Below, one piece after another: positions 43,440-52,553 of a stretch of DNA of 64,000 bases; position 1 is the first letter of the stretch, and each line of letters begins with the position of its first letter. Origin of the DNA: Ramlibacter sp. (GTDB taxonomy: Bacteria; Pseudomonadota; Gammaproteobacteria; Burkholderiales; Burkholderiaceae_C); assembly GCA_019635435.1 (NCBI GenBank), contig JAHBZM010000001.1, forward strand, positions 2,046,001-2,110,000, read 5' to 3'. The notes beneath the pieces were generated by a model that searched no databases, was not told where the DNA came from, and saw only the letters and a list, made by a program, of their open reading frames with translations. A program made the translations under genes and the position numbers.

Positions 43440-44227
43440 GCCGGCGCCCGGCCTTTCCGGCCCGGATGGACCTGCGTTCCGGCGCCCCGGTTGCTCCCAA
43501 AAAGATAGCGAACAGTGGCCGCCCCGCAAGGGCTACAGGCCTGAAAGACCCGCAACCGCGGTCCAGCGGCGTGGGCATGGACTCCAGCGCCGTGCGGGCC
43601 CGCATGGTGCAGAAGCTCGCGGCCCAGGGCGTGAGCGATGCGCAGGTGCTGGCCGCGATGGGCAGCGTCGAGCGCCATCGCTTTGTCGACAGCGCGCTGG
43701 TCAACCAGGCCTATGAAGACACCAGCCTGCCGATCGGGCTGGGCCAGACCATCTCCAAGCCCAACGTGGTGGCGCGCATGGCGGAGCTGCTCATGGGCGG
43801 CGCGCGCGGGCCCACGGGCCGGCTGGGCCGCGTGCTCGAAATCGGCACGGGCTGCGGCTACCAGGCCGCCGTGCTGGGCCTGCTGGCCACCGAGGTCTAC
43901 AGCATCGAGCGCCTGCGCGGCCTGCATGAGCGCGCGCGCGACAACCTGCGGCCGTTTCGCCTGGCCAATGTGCACCTGCTGTTTGGCGATGGCATGGTGG
44001 GCTTTGCCAAGGGCGCGCCCTATGCGGGCATCATTGCCGCCGCCGGTGGCGAAGCGATCCCGCAGGCCTGGATCGACCAGCTCGCGGTGGGTGGCCGCAT
44101 CGTTGCGCCCATGGTCACGGCGCAGGCCAAACAGGCGCTGGTGGTGCTGGAGAAGACCTCCGCGGGAATGAAACAAACTGTTCTGGAAGCGGTTCACTTT
44201 GTCCCTCTAAAATCAGGCATCGCTTGA
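43436..44227 (+). CDS. pcm: Protein-L-isoaspartate O-methyltransferase
   Basis: Encodes 263 residues if it starts at the GTG that overlaps the surE stop. The SAM-binding motif [13 protein letters not shown] and the substrate region [21 protein letters not shown] are standard. It repairs isoaspartyl residues in aged proteins. The N-terminal 50 residues include [19 protein letters not shown], encoded by a copy of the dispersed element. Starts at 43466 or 43577 are alternatives; the last would exclude the element. The catalytic part begins at about [14 protein letters not shown]. Confidence 0.93.
   Translation: MSRRPAFPARMDLRSGAPVAPKKIANSGRPARATGLKDPQPRSSGVGMDSSAVRARMVQKLAAQGVSDAQVLAAMGSVERHRFVDSALVNQAYEDTSLPIGLGQTISKPNVVARMAELLMGGARGPTGRLGRVLEIGTGCGYQAAVLGLLATEVYSIERLRGLHERARDNLRPFRLANVHLLFGDGMVGFAKGAPYAGIIAAAGGEAIPQAWIDQLAVGGRIVAPMVTAQAKQALVVLEKTSAGMKQTVLEAVHFVPLKSGIA
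43493..43550 (+). repeat. Dispersed 58-bp element, copy 6, inside the 5' part of pcm
   Basis: GCTCCCAAAAAGATAGC (43493-43509), then 20 nt, then GGGCTACAGGCCTGAAA (GGGCT at 43530). It is read in frame as [19 protein letters not shown]. This is the only copy with GGGCT instead of GGACT. Confidence 0.65.
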
Positions 44228-44240
44228 AGGGAATCCATAC

Positions 44241-45122
44241 ATGATCGAGTTGCGCAACGGGGTTTGGAAACTGGCACTGGCCTGTGTCGTGGCCGGGGTG
44301 CTGGCCGGCTGTGCCTCCAGTTCCCGGACCCCGGCGCCGGTGGAAGACCGTGGCACCGGTGCCGCGCGGCCCGCGCCGGTGGCGGTGGACCCGGGCGCCA
44401 AGCTGCCCCCGGGCGCGGAGAACGCCGGCAAGCCCGGCTACTACACCGTCAAGCCCGGCGACACCGTGGTGCGCATCGCGCTGGAAAGCGGCCAGAACTG
44501 GCGCGACATCGTGCGCTGGAACAATCTGGAGAACCCCAACGTGATCGAGGTGGGGCAGGTCCTGCGCATCACGCCGCCGGTGGTGACGGCGGCTGCACCC
44601 ACGCCAGCGCCCGAGACCGGCGTGGTGGTCAAGCCCATCGCGCCCGGCACGGCCACGCCGGGCGCCGGCACGCCCACCCAGGCCGCGAGCGCGCCCAAGC
44701 CGGCAGCCTCGGCGGCCGCGGCGCCTGCCACGCCCGCTGCAACAGCCGGTGAAGACGACCTGCCCTGGGCCTGGCCCGTGAACGGGGCCGTGCTTGCGGG
44801 CTACGACGAGGTCAAGAACAAGGGCCTGGACCTTGCGGGCAAGGCCGGCGAGCCGGTGCTGGCGTCCGCCGATGGCCGCGTGGTCTACGCGGGGGCGGGC
44901 CTTCGCGGCTATGGCAACCTGATCATCCTCAAGCACAACAACACCTATCTGTCGGCCTACGCGCACAACCAGGCGCTGCTGGTCAAGGAGGACCAGGTGG
45001 TGCGCAAGGGCCAGAAGATCGCCGAAATGGGCAACACCGACGCTGACCGCGTGAAGCTGCATTTCGAGATCCGGCGTCAGGGCAAGCCGGTGGATCCGGC
45101 CAAGTACCTTCCCGCCAGGTAG
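44241..45122 (+). CDS. nlpD: Lipoprotein NlpD (LysM and degenerate LytM domains)
   Basis: Encodes 293 residues. The lipobox is [10 protein letters not shown] LysM domain ([20 protein letters not shown] to VGQVLRI) binds peptidoglycan, and an Ala/Pro/Thr-rich linker leads to the LytM domain. The first zinc ligand His is replaced by Asn (KNKGLDLAG), as in E. coli NlpD, so it should not cut cell wall itself but activate amidases during division. It lies 13 bp after pcm and 5 bp before rpoS. Confidence 0.95.
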   Translation: MIELRNGVWKLALACVVAGVLAGCASSSRTPAPVEDRGTGAARPAPVAVDPGAKLPPGAENAGKPGYYTVKPGDTVVRIALESGQNWRDIVRWNNLENPNVIEVGQVLRITPPVVTAAAPTPAPETGVVVKPIAPGTATPGAGTPTQAASAPKPAASAAAAPATPAATAGEDDLPWAWPVNGAVLAGYDEVKNKGLDLAGKAGEPVLASADGRVVYAGAGLRGYGNLIILKHNNTYLSAYAHNQALLVKEDQVVRKGQKIAEMGNTDADRVKLHFEIRRQGKPVDPAKYLPAR

Positions 45123-45127
45123 CGGCC

Positions 45128-46150
45128 ATGAAGAAGCGCAACGGCAACGGCAAGACAGCAGTTCCGGGCGCGCTTGAAGGCGGCGGCATGTCCGTGCCCG
45201 CCGAAGGTGGGCCGGCCGCGGCCGACGACGCGGAAGAGATCAGCCCCGAAGCCCTGCGGCGTGACCCGCTGCGCGAGGTGGCGGGCGAATCGAGCGACAC
45301 GCTCACGCTGTACCTGCGCGAGGTCCGCCGCACCGAGCTGTTCACGGCCGAGCAGGAATTCGCCATGGCCACGCGCGCGCGCGCCGGCGAGTTCGAGGCG
45401 CGCCAGTCGATGATCGAGCACAACCTGCGCCTGGTGGTCAGCATCGCCAAGGGCTATCTGGGCCGTGGCGTGCCGCTGGCGGACCTGATCGAGGAAGGCA
45501 ACCTGGGCCTGATGCACGCGATCGACAAGTTCGAGCCCGAGCGGGGCTTTCGCTTCTCCACCTATGCCACCTGGTGGATCCGCCAGTCGGTGGAGCGCGC
45601 CGTGATGAACCAGGGGCGCGTGATCCGCCTGCCGGTGCACGTGGTGCGCGAGCTGCAGCAGGTGCTGCGCGCGCGCCGCACGCTGGAGAACGACCCGGCC
45701 TTCGCCGCGGCGCGCAACGGCTTCGAGGGCGAGGGCGTGCGCGTGGAAGACGTGGCCGCGCTGCTGGGCCGCGATGTGCAGGAGGTGGCCGAACTGCTGG
45801 CCATGGCGGAGACGCCGCGCTCGCTGGACGCCGCGGTCGACCGCTCCGACGACGACCACACGCTGGGCGACAGCCTGGCCGACGAGCTCACGCTGGACCC
45901 CACCGGCGTGACGCAGAACCATGAAGTGGAGCGCCTGCTCAACAACTGGATCGAGGCGCTGTCGGGCCGCGAGAAGGAAGTGCTCGAGGGCCGCTTCGGC
46001 CTGCACGACCGCGAGCCCGAGACCCTGGAAGTGCTCTCCGACCGGCTGGGCCTGACGCGCGAGCGGGTGCGCCAGATCCAGAACGAGGCGCTGCTCAAGC
46101 TGCGCCGCCACATGGTGCGCAACGGCATCAACAAGGAAGCGCTGCTGTAG
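45128..46150 (+). CDS. rpoS: Stationary-phase sigma factor RpoS
   Basis: Encodes 340 residues. It has region 1.2 ([20 protein letters not shown]), region 2 ([37 protein letters not shown]), region 3, and region 4 ([20 protein letters not shown]). Against RpoD it lacks region 1.1 and the large insert. It directs the general stress and stationary-phase regulon. It is separated from nlpD by 5 bp; in relatives its main promoter lies within nlpD. Confidence 0.96.
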   Translation: MKKRNGNGKTAVPGALEGGGMSVPAEGGPAAADDAEEISPEALRRDPLREVAGESSDTLTLYLREVRRTELFTAEQEFAMATRARAGEFEARQSMIEHNLRLVVSIAKGYLGRGVPLADLIEEGNLGLMHAIDKFEPERGFRFSTYATWWIRQSVERAVMNQGRVIRLPVHVVRELQQVLRARRTLENDPAFAAARNGFEGEGVRVEDVAALLGRDVQEVAELLAMAETPRSLDAAVDRSDDDHTLGDSLADELTLDPTGVTQNHEVERLLNNWIEALSGREKEVLEGRFGLHDREPETLEVLSDRLGLTRERVRQIQNEALLKLRRHMVRNGINKEALL

Positions 46151-46175
46151 TCCGCCGGCCTGAGACAATTCAGGC

Positions 46176-47609
46176 ATGACAGAAGAGAATTCAAAGCAGG
46201 AGCTGCCCGAGGGCTGGCTCGAAGTGGACGCGCTGGACATTGACGCCCAGGGCGTGGCCCGCCGGCCCGACGGCAAGGTGGTGTTCATCGAGGGCGCGCT
46301 GCCCTTCGAGCAGGTCAGCGTCAAGGTCAACCGCAGCAAGAACAACTGGGAACAGGGCACGGTCACCGCGATCCACCGCGAATCGTCGCAGCGGGTGCGG
46401 CCGGGCTGCCCGCATTTCGGCTTGCATGCGGGCGCCTGCGGCGGCTGCAAGATGCAGCACCTGCATGTGGGCGCGCAGGTCGCGGTCAAGCAGCGGGTGC
46501 TGGAAGACAACCTGTGGCACTTGGGCAAGGTCCGCCCCGAGGGCATCCTGCGGCCCATCGAGGGGCCGCCCTGGGGCTACCGTTACCGGGCCCGGCTGTC
46601 GGTGCGGCATGTGCACAAGAAGGGCACGGTGCTGGTGGGTTTTCACGAGCGCAAGAGCCGCTACGTGGCCGACATGCAGGAATGCCATGTGCTGCCGCCC
46701 CACGTGAACGCCATGCTGATGCCGCTGCGCGAACTGATTGCAGGCATGGACGCGATCGAAACCTGTCCGCAGATCGAGCTGGCCTGCGGCGATGAGGTGA
46801 CCGCGCTGGTGCTGCGCCACCTGGAGCCGCTGAGCGAGGGCGACATCGGCCGTTTGCGCGCCTTTGCCGCCCGGCTCCCCGGGGTGCAGTGGTGGCTGCA
46901 GGCCAAGGGCCCCGACACGGTGCGCCTGCTCGATGAGGGCGGGCCCGAGCTGGCTTATGCGCTGCCCGAGTTCGGCATCACCATGCCGTTCAGGCCGACC
47001 GATTTCACCCAGGTCAATCCGCACATCAACCGCGTGCTGGTCGGCCGTGCGCTGCGGCTGCTGGCTCCCACGCGCGACGAGCGCGTGATCGACTGGTTCT
47101 GCGGCCTGGGCAATTTCACGCTGCCGCTGGCGACCCTGGCGCGTGAGGTGCTGGGCATCGAGGGCAGCGAGACGCTGGTGGCCCGCTCACGCGAGAATTT
47201 CAAGCGCAATCAGGCTGGAGTCCAGGCAGGGCGGCCATTGTGCGCTACAAAGTTTGTAGCACGCAACCTGTTTGACATGACGCCCGCGCTGCTCGCGCAG
47301 GACGGCTTTGCCGACAAGTGGCTGGTCGATCCGCCGCGCGAAGGGGCCTTTGCCCTGGCCAAGGCGCTGGCTGATCTGCACCAGGCCCGCATCGGCGCGC
47401 CCGACGCGCCGGCCTTGCCACCCGAAGCGGCCGGCTGGGCGCCGCCACGGCGCATCGTCTATGTGAGCTGCAACCCCGCCACGCTGGCGCGCGATGCGGG
47501 CCTGCTGGTGCACCTGGCGGGCTACCGCTGCACGCAGGCGGGCGTGGTCAACATGTTCCCGCACACGGCGCATGTGGAGAGCATCGCGGTGTTCGAGCTC
47601 GACCCCTGA
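46176..47609 (+). CDS. rlmD: 23S rRNA (uracil(1939)-C(5))-methyltransferase RlmD
   Basis: Encodes 477 residues. An N-terminal TRAM domain ([20 protein letters not shown]) and an iron-sulfur motif ([19 protein letters not shown]) precede the SAM-dependent core ([14 protein letters not shown]) and the catalytic Cys in [11 protein letters not shown]. It makes m5U1939. The stretch [18 protein letters not shown] is encoded by a dispersed element in antisense orientation and is foreign to the family. The start follows rpoS by 25 bp. Confidence 0.94.
   Translation: MTEENSKQELPEGWLEVDALDIDAQGVARRPDGKVVFIEGALPFEQVSVKVNRSKNNWEQGTVTAIHRESSQRVRPGCPHFGLHAGACGGCKMQHLHVGAQVAVKQRVLEDNLWHLGKVRPEGILRPIEGPPWGYRYRARLSVRHVHKKGTVLVGFHERKSRYVADMQECHVLPPHVNAMLMPLRELIAGMDAIETCPQIELACGDEVTALVLRHLEPLSEGDIGRLRAFAARLPGVQWWLQAKGPDTVRLLDEGGPELAYALPEFGITMPFRPTDFTQVNPHINRVLVGRALRLLAPTRDERVIDWFCGLGNFTLPLATLAREVLGIEGSETLVARSRENFKRNQAGVQAGRPLCATKFVARNLFDMTPALLAQDGFADKWLVDPPREGAFALAKALADLHQARIGAPDAPALPPEAAGWAPPRRIVYVSCNPATLARDAGLLVHLAGYRCTQAGVVNMFPHTAHVESIAVFELDP
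47203..47260 (-). repeat. Dispersed 58-bp element, copy 7, inside rlmD (antisense)
   Basis: On the minus strand GCTACAAACTTTGTAGC (47244-47260), with a 7-bp stem, is followed after 20 nt by GGACTCCAGCC (47219-47223 for GGACT). The rlmD gene reads it from the other strand and stays open. Confidence 0.72.
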
Positions 47610-47621
47610 TCCACGCCATGC

Positions 47622-47648
47622 AAAAAGGGGGCCGAGGCCCCCTTTTTT
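47622..47648. terminator. Bidirectional terminator between rlmD and the Bax-inhibitor-type gene
   Basis: AAAAAGGGGGCC (47622-47633) pairs with GGCCCCCTTTTT (47636-47647), followed by one more T. It serves both convergent genes. Confidence 0.9.
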
Positions 47649-47667
47649 ACGTTGCCGCGATGCGCGG

Positions 47668-48357
47668 TCAGTCGCGGTCGCCGCCCATGATGCCCAGCAG
47701 CATCAGCAGGCTCTGGAACACGTTGAACAGGTCCAGGTACAGGGCCAGCGTGGCGCTGATGTAGTTGGTTTCGCCGCCGTCGATGATCTGCTTGAGGTCA
47801 AACAGCATATAGGCGCTGAAGATGCCGATGGCCATCATGCTGATCACCATCATGCCCACGGTGGAGCCGACGAACACGTTGATGATGCCGCCGATCAGGA
47901 TCGCCAGCGCGCCCACGAACAGCCACTTGCCCATGCCCGACAGGTCACGCTTGATCACGGTGGCCAGGCTGGCCATCACGAAGAACACGCCCGCGGTGCC
48001 GCCAAAGGCCGTCATGATCAGGCTGGGCCCGTTCTTGAAGCCCAGCACCATCGCGATCAGGCGCGACAGCATCAGCCCCATGAAGAAGGTGAAGGCCAGC
48101 AGCACCGGCACGCCGATGGCCGAGTTCTTGGTCTTCTCGATCGCGAACATGAAGCCGAACGCGCCGCCCAGGAACACGATCAGCCCGATGCCGCCCGTGA
48201 GGCCGCGCGTGATGCCCGTGGCCACGCCGAACCAGGCGCCCAGCACGGTGGGCAGCAGGCTCAGCGCCAGCAGCCAGTAGGTATTGCGCAGCACCTTGTT
48301 GCGCTGCGCGGCGGGAGAGGCATAGCCGTAGTCAATGCTGTGGACTTGCTCGTTCAT
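47668..48357 (-). CDS. Bax inhibitor-1/YccA family membrane protein
   Basis: Encodes 229 residues with seven predicted membrane helices. The N-terminus (NKVLRNTYWLLALSLLPTVL) and the C-terminal YMLFDLKQIIDGGETNYISA, ALALYLDLFN-type end match the BI-1/YccA family. E. coli YccA moderates the FtsH protease; others act as pH-dependent calcium leaks. The ATG at 48357 is the only good start. Confidence 0.93.
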   Translation of the reverse strand: MNEQVHSIDYGYASPAAQRNKVLRNTYWLLALSLLPTVLGAWFGVATGITRGLTGGIGLIVFLGGAFGFMFAIEKTKNSAIGVPVLLAFTFFMGLMLSRLIAMVLGFKNGPSLIMTAFGGTAGVFFVMASLATVIKRDLSGMGKWLFVGALAILIGGIINVFVGSTVGMMVISMMAIGIFSAYMLFDLKQIIDGGETNYISATLALYLDLFNVFQSLLMLLGIMGGDRD

Positions 48358-48562
48358 GGTCGTTGACTCCTTGTGTTCTGCAAAGCGGCAGATGCGGGCA
48401 TTCTAGGGGGATTCAAGCCAGGCAGGCCGGAAAACCCGGGTTCGACTGGGAGTACTCCTGTTCCTACTTTTTGTAAGGTTACTTTTGCCCGGTGCGTGGC
48501 CAGTGGCGGCACAGGCACCCGTTATGCTTGTCGCTTCCCTGATTCAACCCTCATTCATCACC

Positions 48563-48970
48563 ATGAAAACCAAACCCTGCCTCGAAGCCGCTGACGTGAA
48601 AGCCATTGCCGCCGCCGCCGAAGCCGAAGCCCTGAAGAACCAGTGGGCCGTGAGCATCGCGGTGGTGGACGACGGTGGCCACCTGCTGTGGCTGCAGCGG
48701 CTCGATGGCGCCGCGCCGATCTCGGCCCACATCGCGCCCGCCAAGGCCAACACGGCGGCCATGGGCCGGCGCGAAAGCAAGGTCTATGAAGACATGATCA
48801 ATGGCGGCCGTGTGTCCTTCCTCAGCGCGCCCGACCTCAAGGGCCTGCTCGAAGGCGGTGTGCCCATCGTCAAGGACGGGCAGGTGCTGGGTGCCGTGGG
48901 CGTGAGTGGCGTCAAGTCCACCGAAGACGCGCAGATCGCGCGCGCGGGCATTGCCGCCATCGGTCTTTGA
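48563..48970 (+). CDS. GlcG/HbpS family protein (possible heme-binding)
   Basis: Encodes 135 residues. The family pattern is VSIAVVDDGGHLLWLQRLDG followed by GVPIVKDGQVLGAVGVSGVK. HbpS is a heme-responsive member in Streptomyces and GlcG sits in glycolate operons. The function here is unknown. The ATG at 48563 is preferred over an in-frame extension to 48485. Upstream, 48358-48562 holds no gene; the only visible feature is the palindrome GGAGTACTCC at 48449. Confidence 0.85.
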   Translation: MKTKPCLEAADVKAIAAAAEAEALKNQWAVSIAVVDDGGHLLWLQRLDGAAPISAHIAPAKANTAAMGRRESKVYEDMINGGRVSFLSAPDLKGLLEGGVPIVKDGQVLGAVGVSGVKSTEDAQIARAGIAAIGL

Positions 48971-49064
48971 GCGCAAAAAAAAGCCTGGCTGGTCGGGCAA
49001 GCCCGTTGGCTGGCTCAAAAACGACCTTGGAGACCGTAAGCCTCGGGTCGCCCCACGATGAAAC

Positions 49065-49268
49065 CTATTTGGTGAGAATCAGCTTGCCCAGCTTGGTGGC
49101 CTGCAGGCGGTAGACCGCGCCGTTGTGGTTGATTTCCACGGCCTTGCTGCCCCGCAGCAGATCCGTGCTGTGGACCTGTCGCGCTGCGTCTTCTGACGAT
49201 GCCTGTATCGCCGCTTGACCGCCGGGCGGTTGGAGCGGGAGGGTGGGCGTTTCGCGTGAATCAGTCAT
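49065..49268 (-). CDS. hemP: Hemin uptake protein HemP
   Basis: Encodes 67 residues. The conserved half is STDLLRGSKAVEINHNGAVY followed by RLQATKLGKLILTK, the HemP/HmuP family. It is a small factor needed for full expression or activity of heme uptake in Burkholderia and Bradyrhizobium. The frame extends to 49322, but the extra codons are the Fur box and promoter. With the -10 box at 49275-49280, transcription would begin at or next to the ATG, so the mRNA is probably leaderless. No heme receptor gene lies beside it in the window. Confidence 0.87.
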   Translation of the reverse strand: MTDSRETPTLPLQPPGGQAAIQASSEDAARQVHSTDLLRGSKAVEINHNGAVYRLQATKLGKLILTK

Positions 49269-49272
49269 GCGC

Positions 49273-49303
49273 AAATGATAATGATTCTCAACCGTAATGG
49301 CAA
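49273..49303 (-). promoter_or_regulatory. hemP promoter overlapped by a Fur box
   Basis: On the minus strand a -35 TTGCCA (49298-49303) is followed by 17 nt and TATCAT (49275-49280). The 19-nt Fur-like site AAATGATAATGATTCTCAA (49273-49291, plus strand) covers the -10 box. It is the closest match to the classical GATAATGATAATCATTATC among the window's sites. Confidence 0.75.
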
Positions 49304-49375
49304 GCGATTTCTGCCTTGGCACAAGGGTCTTCCTGGCGCAGGGCGGGGCGTCTGCCCCGCGGGGGGTGCCCTGGG

Positions 49376-51157
49376 TCAGGCCAGCCTGGCCGGCTGTGAT
49401 GCGTGGCTGGAGGCCGGTGTGGCCACCGGCAGATGGGCCACCACCTTGTGGGGCTCCAGCTGGTCCAGCACCTGGTGCAGGCGATCCAGTAGCAGGGCCA
49501 CATCGGCTTCCGAGGGGGCCGGTTCGCCCTGGCCCTGCTCAGGCAGCGCCATGGTGACCACACGAAAGCGCGGTGACAGATGCAGCGGCAGCGGAGCGGC
49601 GCCGGCCAGGCCCCTGGCAATGATGTGCTGGGCCAGCAGCTTGAGCATGACGGCCTTGTAGGGCGTCTCCAGCAGGATGGCGAAGCGGGTGTCGGCCACG
49701 CGGCACACGGTGTCCACATCGCGCACCAGCTGCGACAGCTGCGAGGCCGCCACCACCAGCGCCCGCTCGCCCATCTCGCGGCCCCCCGAGGCCACGATGT
49801 CCGCATGGTTCGACAGGTCCACCAGCACCAGCGCGCACTCACCGCGGTTGCGCCGCGCGCGGCGCAGGGTGTCGGCCAGCCTCAGCAGCAGCACCGGCAG
49901 GATGGTCAGGCCCGTGAGGGGATCGGTGCTGTCGATGACGCGCATCCGGGCCCGGTTCTCGTTGAAGTCCTTGGCACGACGGTGCAGGATGTACAGCAGC
50001 AGCGGGATCTCGATGGCCGAGCCGATCAGCACCGCATACTGGGTGGCCCAGCTGTCGGGCAGCACGCCCGCGCTGCGCAGCGCGGGAAACGGGTAGGCCA
50101 GGTGCAGCGGCAGAAAGCCCAGGGCGGTCCAGCCCGCATACACCTCGCCCTTGCGCCAGGCCCAGATGCAGACCGCCATGCTCAGCAACACCGAGAGCAG
50201 GCCGTACAGGTTGAGCAGCTTGAAGGCCGCCGGACTGAGCATCAGGAAGTACAGCGCCGGGTAGATGAATCCGAACAGCGACCAACCCGTCATGAAGCGG
50301 TGCAGGCCGCGGTGATGGCGTTGCACGGCCGCCACCTCGCGCACAAACCAGATGCCCGATGCCGTCAGCCACAGCATGAACAGCGCGGGTGCCGCGTTGT
50401 TCCATGTCGCGAGCGTGGGCCAGAAAAACAGACCCCCCAGCCCCGTGAAGGCCAGCTGGAAGCCGAGCATGCAGGCCACATAGCTCACATAGGCCACAAA
50501 CACGCGGTCGCCATAGAGCTGCACATGGACCCCGCCCAGAAACAGCACCAGCAGCACGAAGCCCAGGTAGCCACCCAGCAGCAGCAGCGACTGGTCGCGC
50601 TGGGTTCGCAGGTCCTGCGCATCCAGCAGCTGCAGGCTGGGGCTCAGGGGCGCGGGGTGATTCTCCAGCCGCAGCCAGACCGTGCCACCGGCGGCCGCAT
50701 CGAGCTCGAACACGGGCGTGCGGTCCGGATGCGACCAGGCGGCCACGGGAAGGTGGTCGCCGGCGTCCTGGCGCGTCCACTCGCCGCCCGGCGCCTGCTG
50801 GTAGAACGTGGCGCTGTCGGTGAACGCTGCCCCTTCCAGCATCAGGTACCAGCGCCGTGAGGCATCCAGCGCGGGGGTGTCAAACCGCAGCCACAACGCG
50901 CCGCGATCGAGTTCAAACGACCTGGACTGGCCGAGCGGCTGCAAGGTGTCGGCGGGCAGTTGCCGCACTTCGTCCAGCGTGGCGCGGCCCGCGCGGTCGA
51001 TCCAGAACGAGGTTTGCGCCGTGATGAAGTCACCCGAGGCCGTGGCCCAGGTCTGCGGGCCGGCGATCCACAGGCACAGCATCAGCAACAGTCCCCGCAG
51101 CGCGCGGCGCATGGGTCGGTGCATGCCCGTGCCGTCAGCCTGTGCCATGGCGGTCAT
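49376..51157 (-). CDS. 7TMR-DISM membrane protein with a degenerate GGDEF domain
   Basis: Encodes about 593 residues. A signal peptide is followed by a periplasmic 7TMR-DISM extracellular domain (SFELDRGALWLRFDTPALD, YLMLEGAAFTDSATFY), seven membrane helices and a cytoplasmic GGDEF-like domain that starts DSTDPLTGLTILPVLLLRL. The signature loop reads VADTRFAILLE instead of GGDEF, and the metal-binding residues are incomplete, so it should not make c-di-GMP. It may bind a ligand outside and signal by contact. The start is uncertain (51157 or 51124). It is the last gene of an operon with 51135 and 52550. Confidence 0.8.
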   Translation of the reverse strand: MTAMAQADGTGMHRPMRRALRGLLLMLCLWIAGPQTWATASGDFITAQTSFWIDRAGRATLDEVRQLPADTLQPLGQSRSFELDRGALWLRFDTPALDASRRWYLMLEGAAFTDSATFYQQAPGGEWTRQDAGDHLPVAAWSHPDRTPVFELDAAAGGTVWLRLENHPAPLSPSLQLLDAQDLRTQRDQSLLLLGGYLGFVLLVLFLGGVHVQLYGDRVFVAYVSYVACMLGFQLAFTGLGGLFFWPTLATWNNAAPALFMLWLTASGIWFVREVAAVQRHHRGLHRFMTGWSLFGFIYPALYFLMLSPAAFKLLNLYGLLSVLLSMAVCIWAWRKGEVYAGWTALGFLPLHLAYPFPALRSAGVLPDSWATQYAVLIGSAIEIPLLLYILHRRAKDFNENRARMRVIDSTDPLTGLTILPVLLLRLADTLRRARRNRGECALVLVDLSNHADIVASGGREMGERALVVAASQLSQLVRDVDTVCRVADTRFAILLETPYKAVMLKLLAQHIIARGLAGAAPLPLHLSPRFRVVTMALPEQGQGEPAPSEADVALLLDRLHQVLDQLEPHKVVAHLPVATPASSHASQPARLA

Positions 51158-52553
51158 CGGTTGCTGATGCGGCCTGCCCTGCGTGAGGCACCCAGCGCCC
51201 GCGGGTGGTCCAGGCGTCTTCCAGCCGGTTGAGCCAGTCGGGCGAGCGCGGCTCGTGGTGCCAGCCGGCGACGGCGTCACGCAGCGGGTTCAGCACCTGC
51301 TGCGGCAGGCCCAGGGGCCGGGTCTGGTCCAGCAGAAAGCGGCTCAGCAGGTGGTAGCCCAGCACCCGGGTGAACATGCGCGAGATCGAGAATTGCGGGA
51401 GCACCAGACGCACCGTTGCATCGATGGCCCGTGTCACGGTCCGTCCCAGCGTGAAGGCGATGCGGGTCGGCAGGGGAGCGGCATCGCCGATGCCGATGTC
51501 GCGCGCGGAACCGGCGCCGATCAGCCATTGGGTCATGGGCACCGGGATCTGCCGGAGGACTGGCAGGCGGATCGATCGGGCCATGGTTCCCGCCAGAGCC
51601 TGGCCGAGCCCGGGGCGAACGTCGGGGTCCGCCGCCTGCGCGCAGCCCACGGCCCGCATGTGGTCAAACAGCCTGGCGGCTTCGTCGTAGCGGCCGGCCA
51701 TGAGCCCGTCCTGCACGCCCAGCACGTGACCCACCACGTTCCAGGCGTGCAGGAACGCATCCTCGTCGGCATCGGTCAGGCCCAGCCCCATGGTCCGCAT
51801 GCCCCGCAGGAACACATAGTGAAAGGTGAGCAGGGTGTAGGCGAGCTCCAGCTGGTTGCAGGGCAGGCCGCGCCGGGGCACGTCCCAGCCATGCGACAGC
51901 AGTGCCTCGTGCAGCGCGGCGTGGCCGCCTCCTGGCGGCCCGGCGGGGTGCGAGGCCGGCACGACGCCATCGACCTGCCCGGGCTCGCCGTGCAGGATCA
52001 GGTGCCGGATGGTGGCATGAATCAGCCGCACCTTGAGCACCTGGGCGATGCCGCAGCCGTCGGCGCTGGTCAGGCCGCCCTTGAGCATGACCGGGAACAC
52101 CATGGCAGCGGTCTGGCGGATGCGGTGCTCGGTGTGGGCTTCCAGCTGGCCGGCCACGTGCAGCACTTCGGCGAGCTGGGGCGGCACATAGCATTCGGGC
52201 AGGCTGGCGCAAAACAGCAGCGTGCAGGCCAGTGGTCCTTCGCGCATGAAGGTTTCCTCAGCCCGCGCCACCTTGGCGGCGTCGGTCCATGCAGGCAGCT
52301 GGCGGCCCTGCGCAAGGTAGCCCTGCAGCGCCGCCACCACGGCCGGGTCGGCCGCGGGATCGTCCGGTTGCCAGTCGGCCAGGCCCGCGTTGCTGCGCCA
52401 CTGGGCCATCAGGCGCGTGGCCTCGGCCAGCCGGGCCATGCCCGGCTTCATGGCGTCGGGCGCGTCAAGCCACGGGCCGACGATGGCCGCGATGGTGCGG
52501 TCGGCCAGCGGATCGGCCACGCGGGTCATGGCCTGGAGCAACAGGGCGGTCAT
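51135..52553 (-). CDS. DUF2236 / MpaB-family oxygenase-like protein
   Basis: Encodes 472 residues. EETFMREGPLACTLLFCASL and VLKVRLIHATIRHLILHG match the DUF2236 family, which includes latex-clearing protein (Lcp, a b-type cytochrome oxygenase of polyisoprene) and the fungal MpaB oxygenase. His and Arg in the second motif are the usual heme-site region. No signal peptide is visible, so it should act in the cytoplasm. The ATG at 52553 overlaps the upstream stop (ATGA). Its stop overlaps the next gene if that gene starts at 51157. The substrate is unknown. Confidence 0.8.
   Translation of the reverse strand: MTALLLQAMTRVADPLADRTIAAIVGPWLDAPDAMKPGMARLAEATRLMAQWRSNAGLADWQPDDPAADPAVVAALQGYLAQGRQLPAWTDAAKVARAEETFMREGPLACTLLFCASLPECYVPPQLAEVLHVAGQLEAHTEHRIRQTAAMVFPVMLKGGLTSADGCGIAQVLKVRLIHATIRHLILHGEPGQVDGVVPASHPAGPPGGGHAALHEALLSHGWDVPRRGLPCNQLELAYTLLTFHYVFLRGMRTMGLGLTDADEDAFLHAWNVVGHVLGVQDGLMAGRYDEAARLFDHMRAVGCAQAADPDVRPGLGQALAGTMARSIRLPVLRQIPVPMTQWLIGAGSARDIGIGDAAPLPTRIAFTLGRTVTRAIDATVRLVLPQFSISRMFTRVLGYHLLSRFLLDQTRPLGLPQQVLNPLRDAVAGWHHEPRSPDWLNRLEDAWTTRGRWVPHAGQAASATDDRHGTG

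Noticed and set aside
43577..43590. GGACTCCAG at the ATG in pcm as a further copy of the eight-member element
   Set aside because: No AGC ending a GCT-N11-AGC unit lies 20 nt upstream.
48421..48462. TTCGACTGGG and nearby symmetry that look like a tRNA T-arm remnant
   Set aside because: No acceptor, D or anticodon arms can be drawn, and no integrase or gene fragment is near.
48971..49064. Hairpin with an A-run between the GlcG/HbpS-like gene and hemP as a strong terminator
   Set aside because: Only a 5-bp CGGGC/GCCCG stem forms next to the loop, and the outer sequence is a direct rather than inverted repeat; it may still work weakly for hemP.
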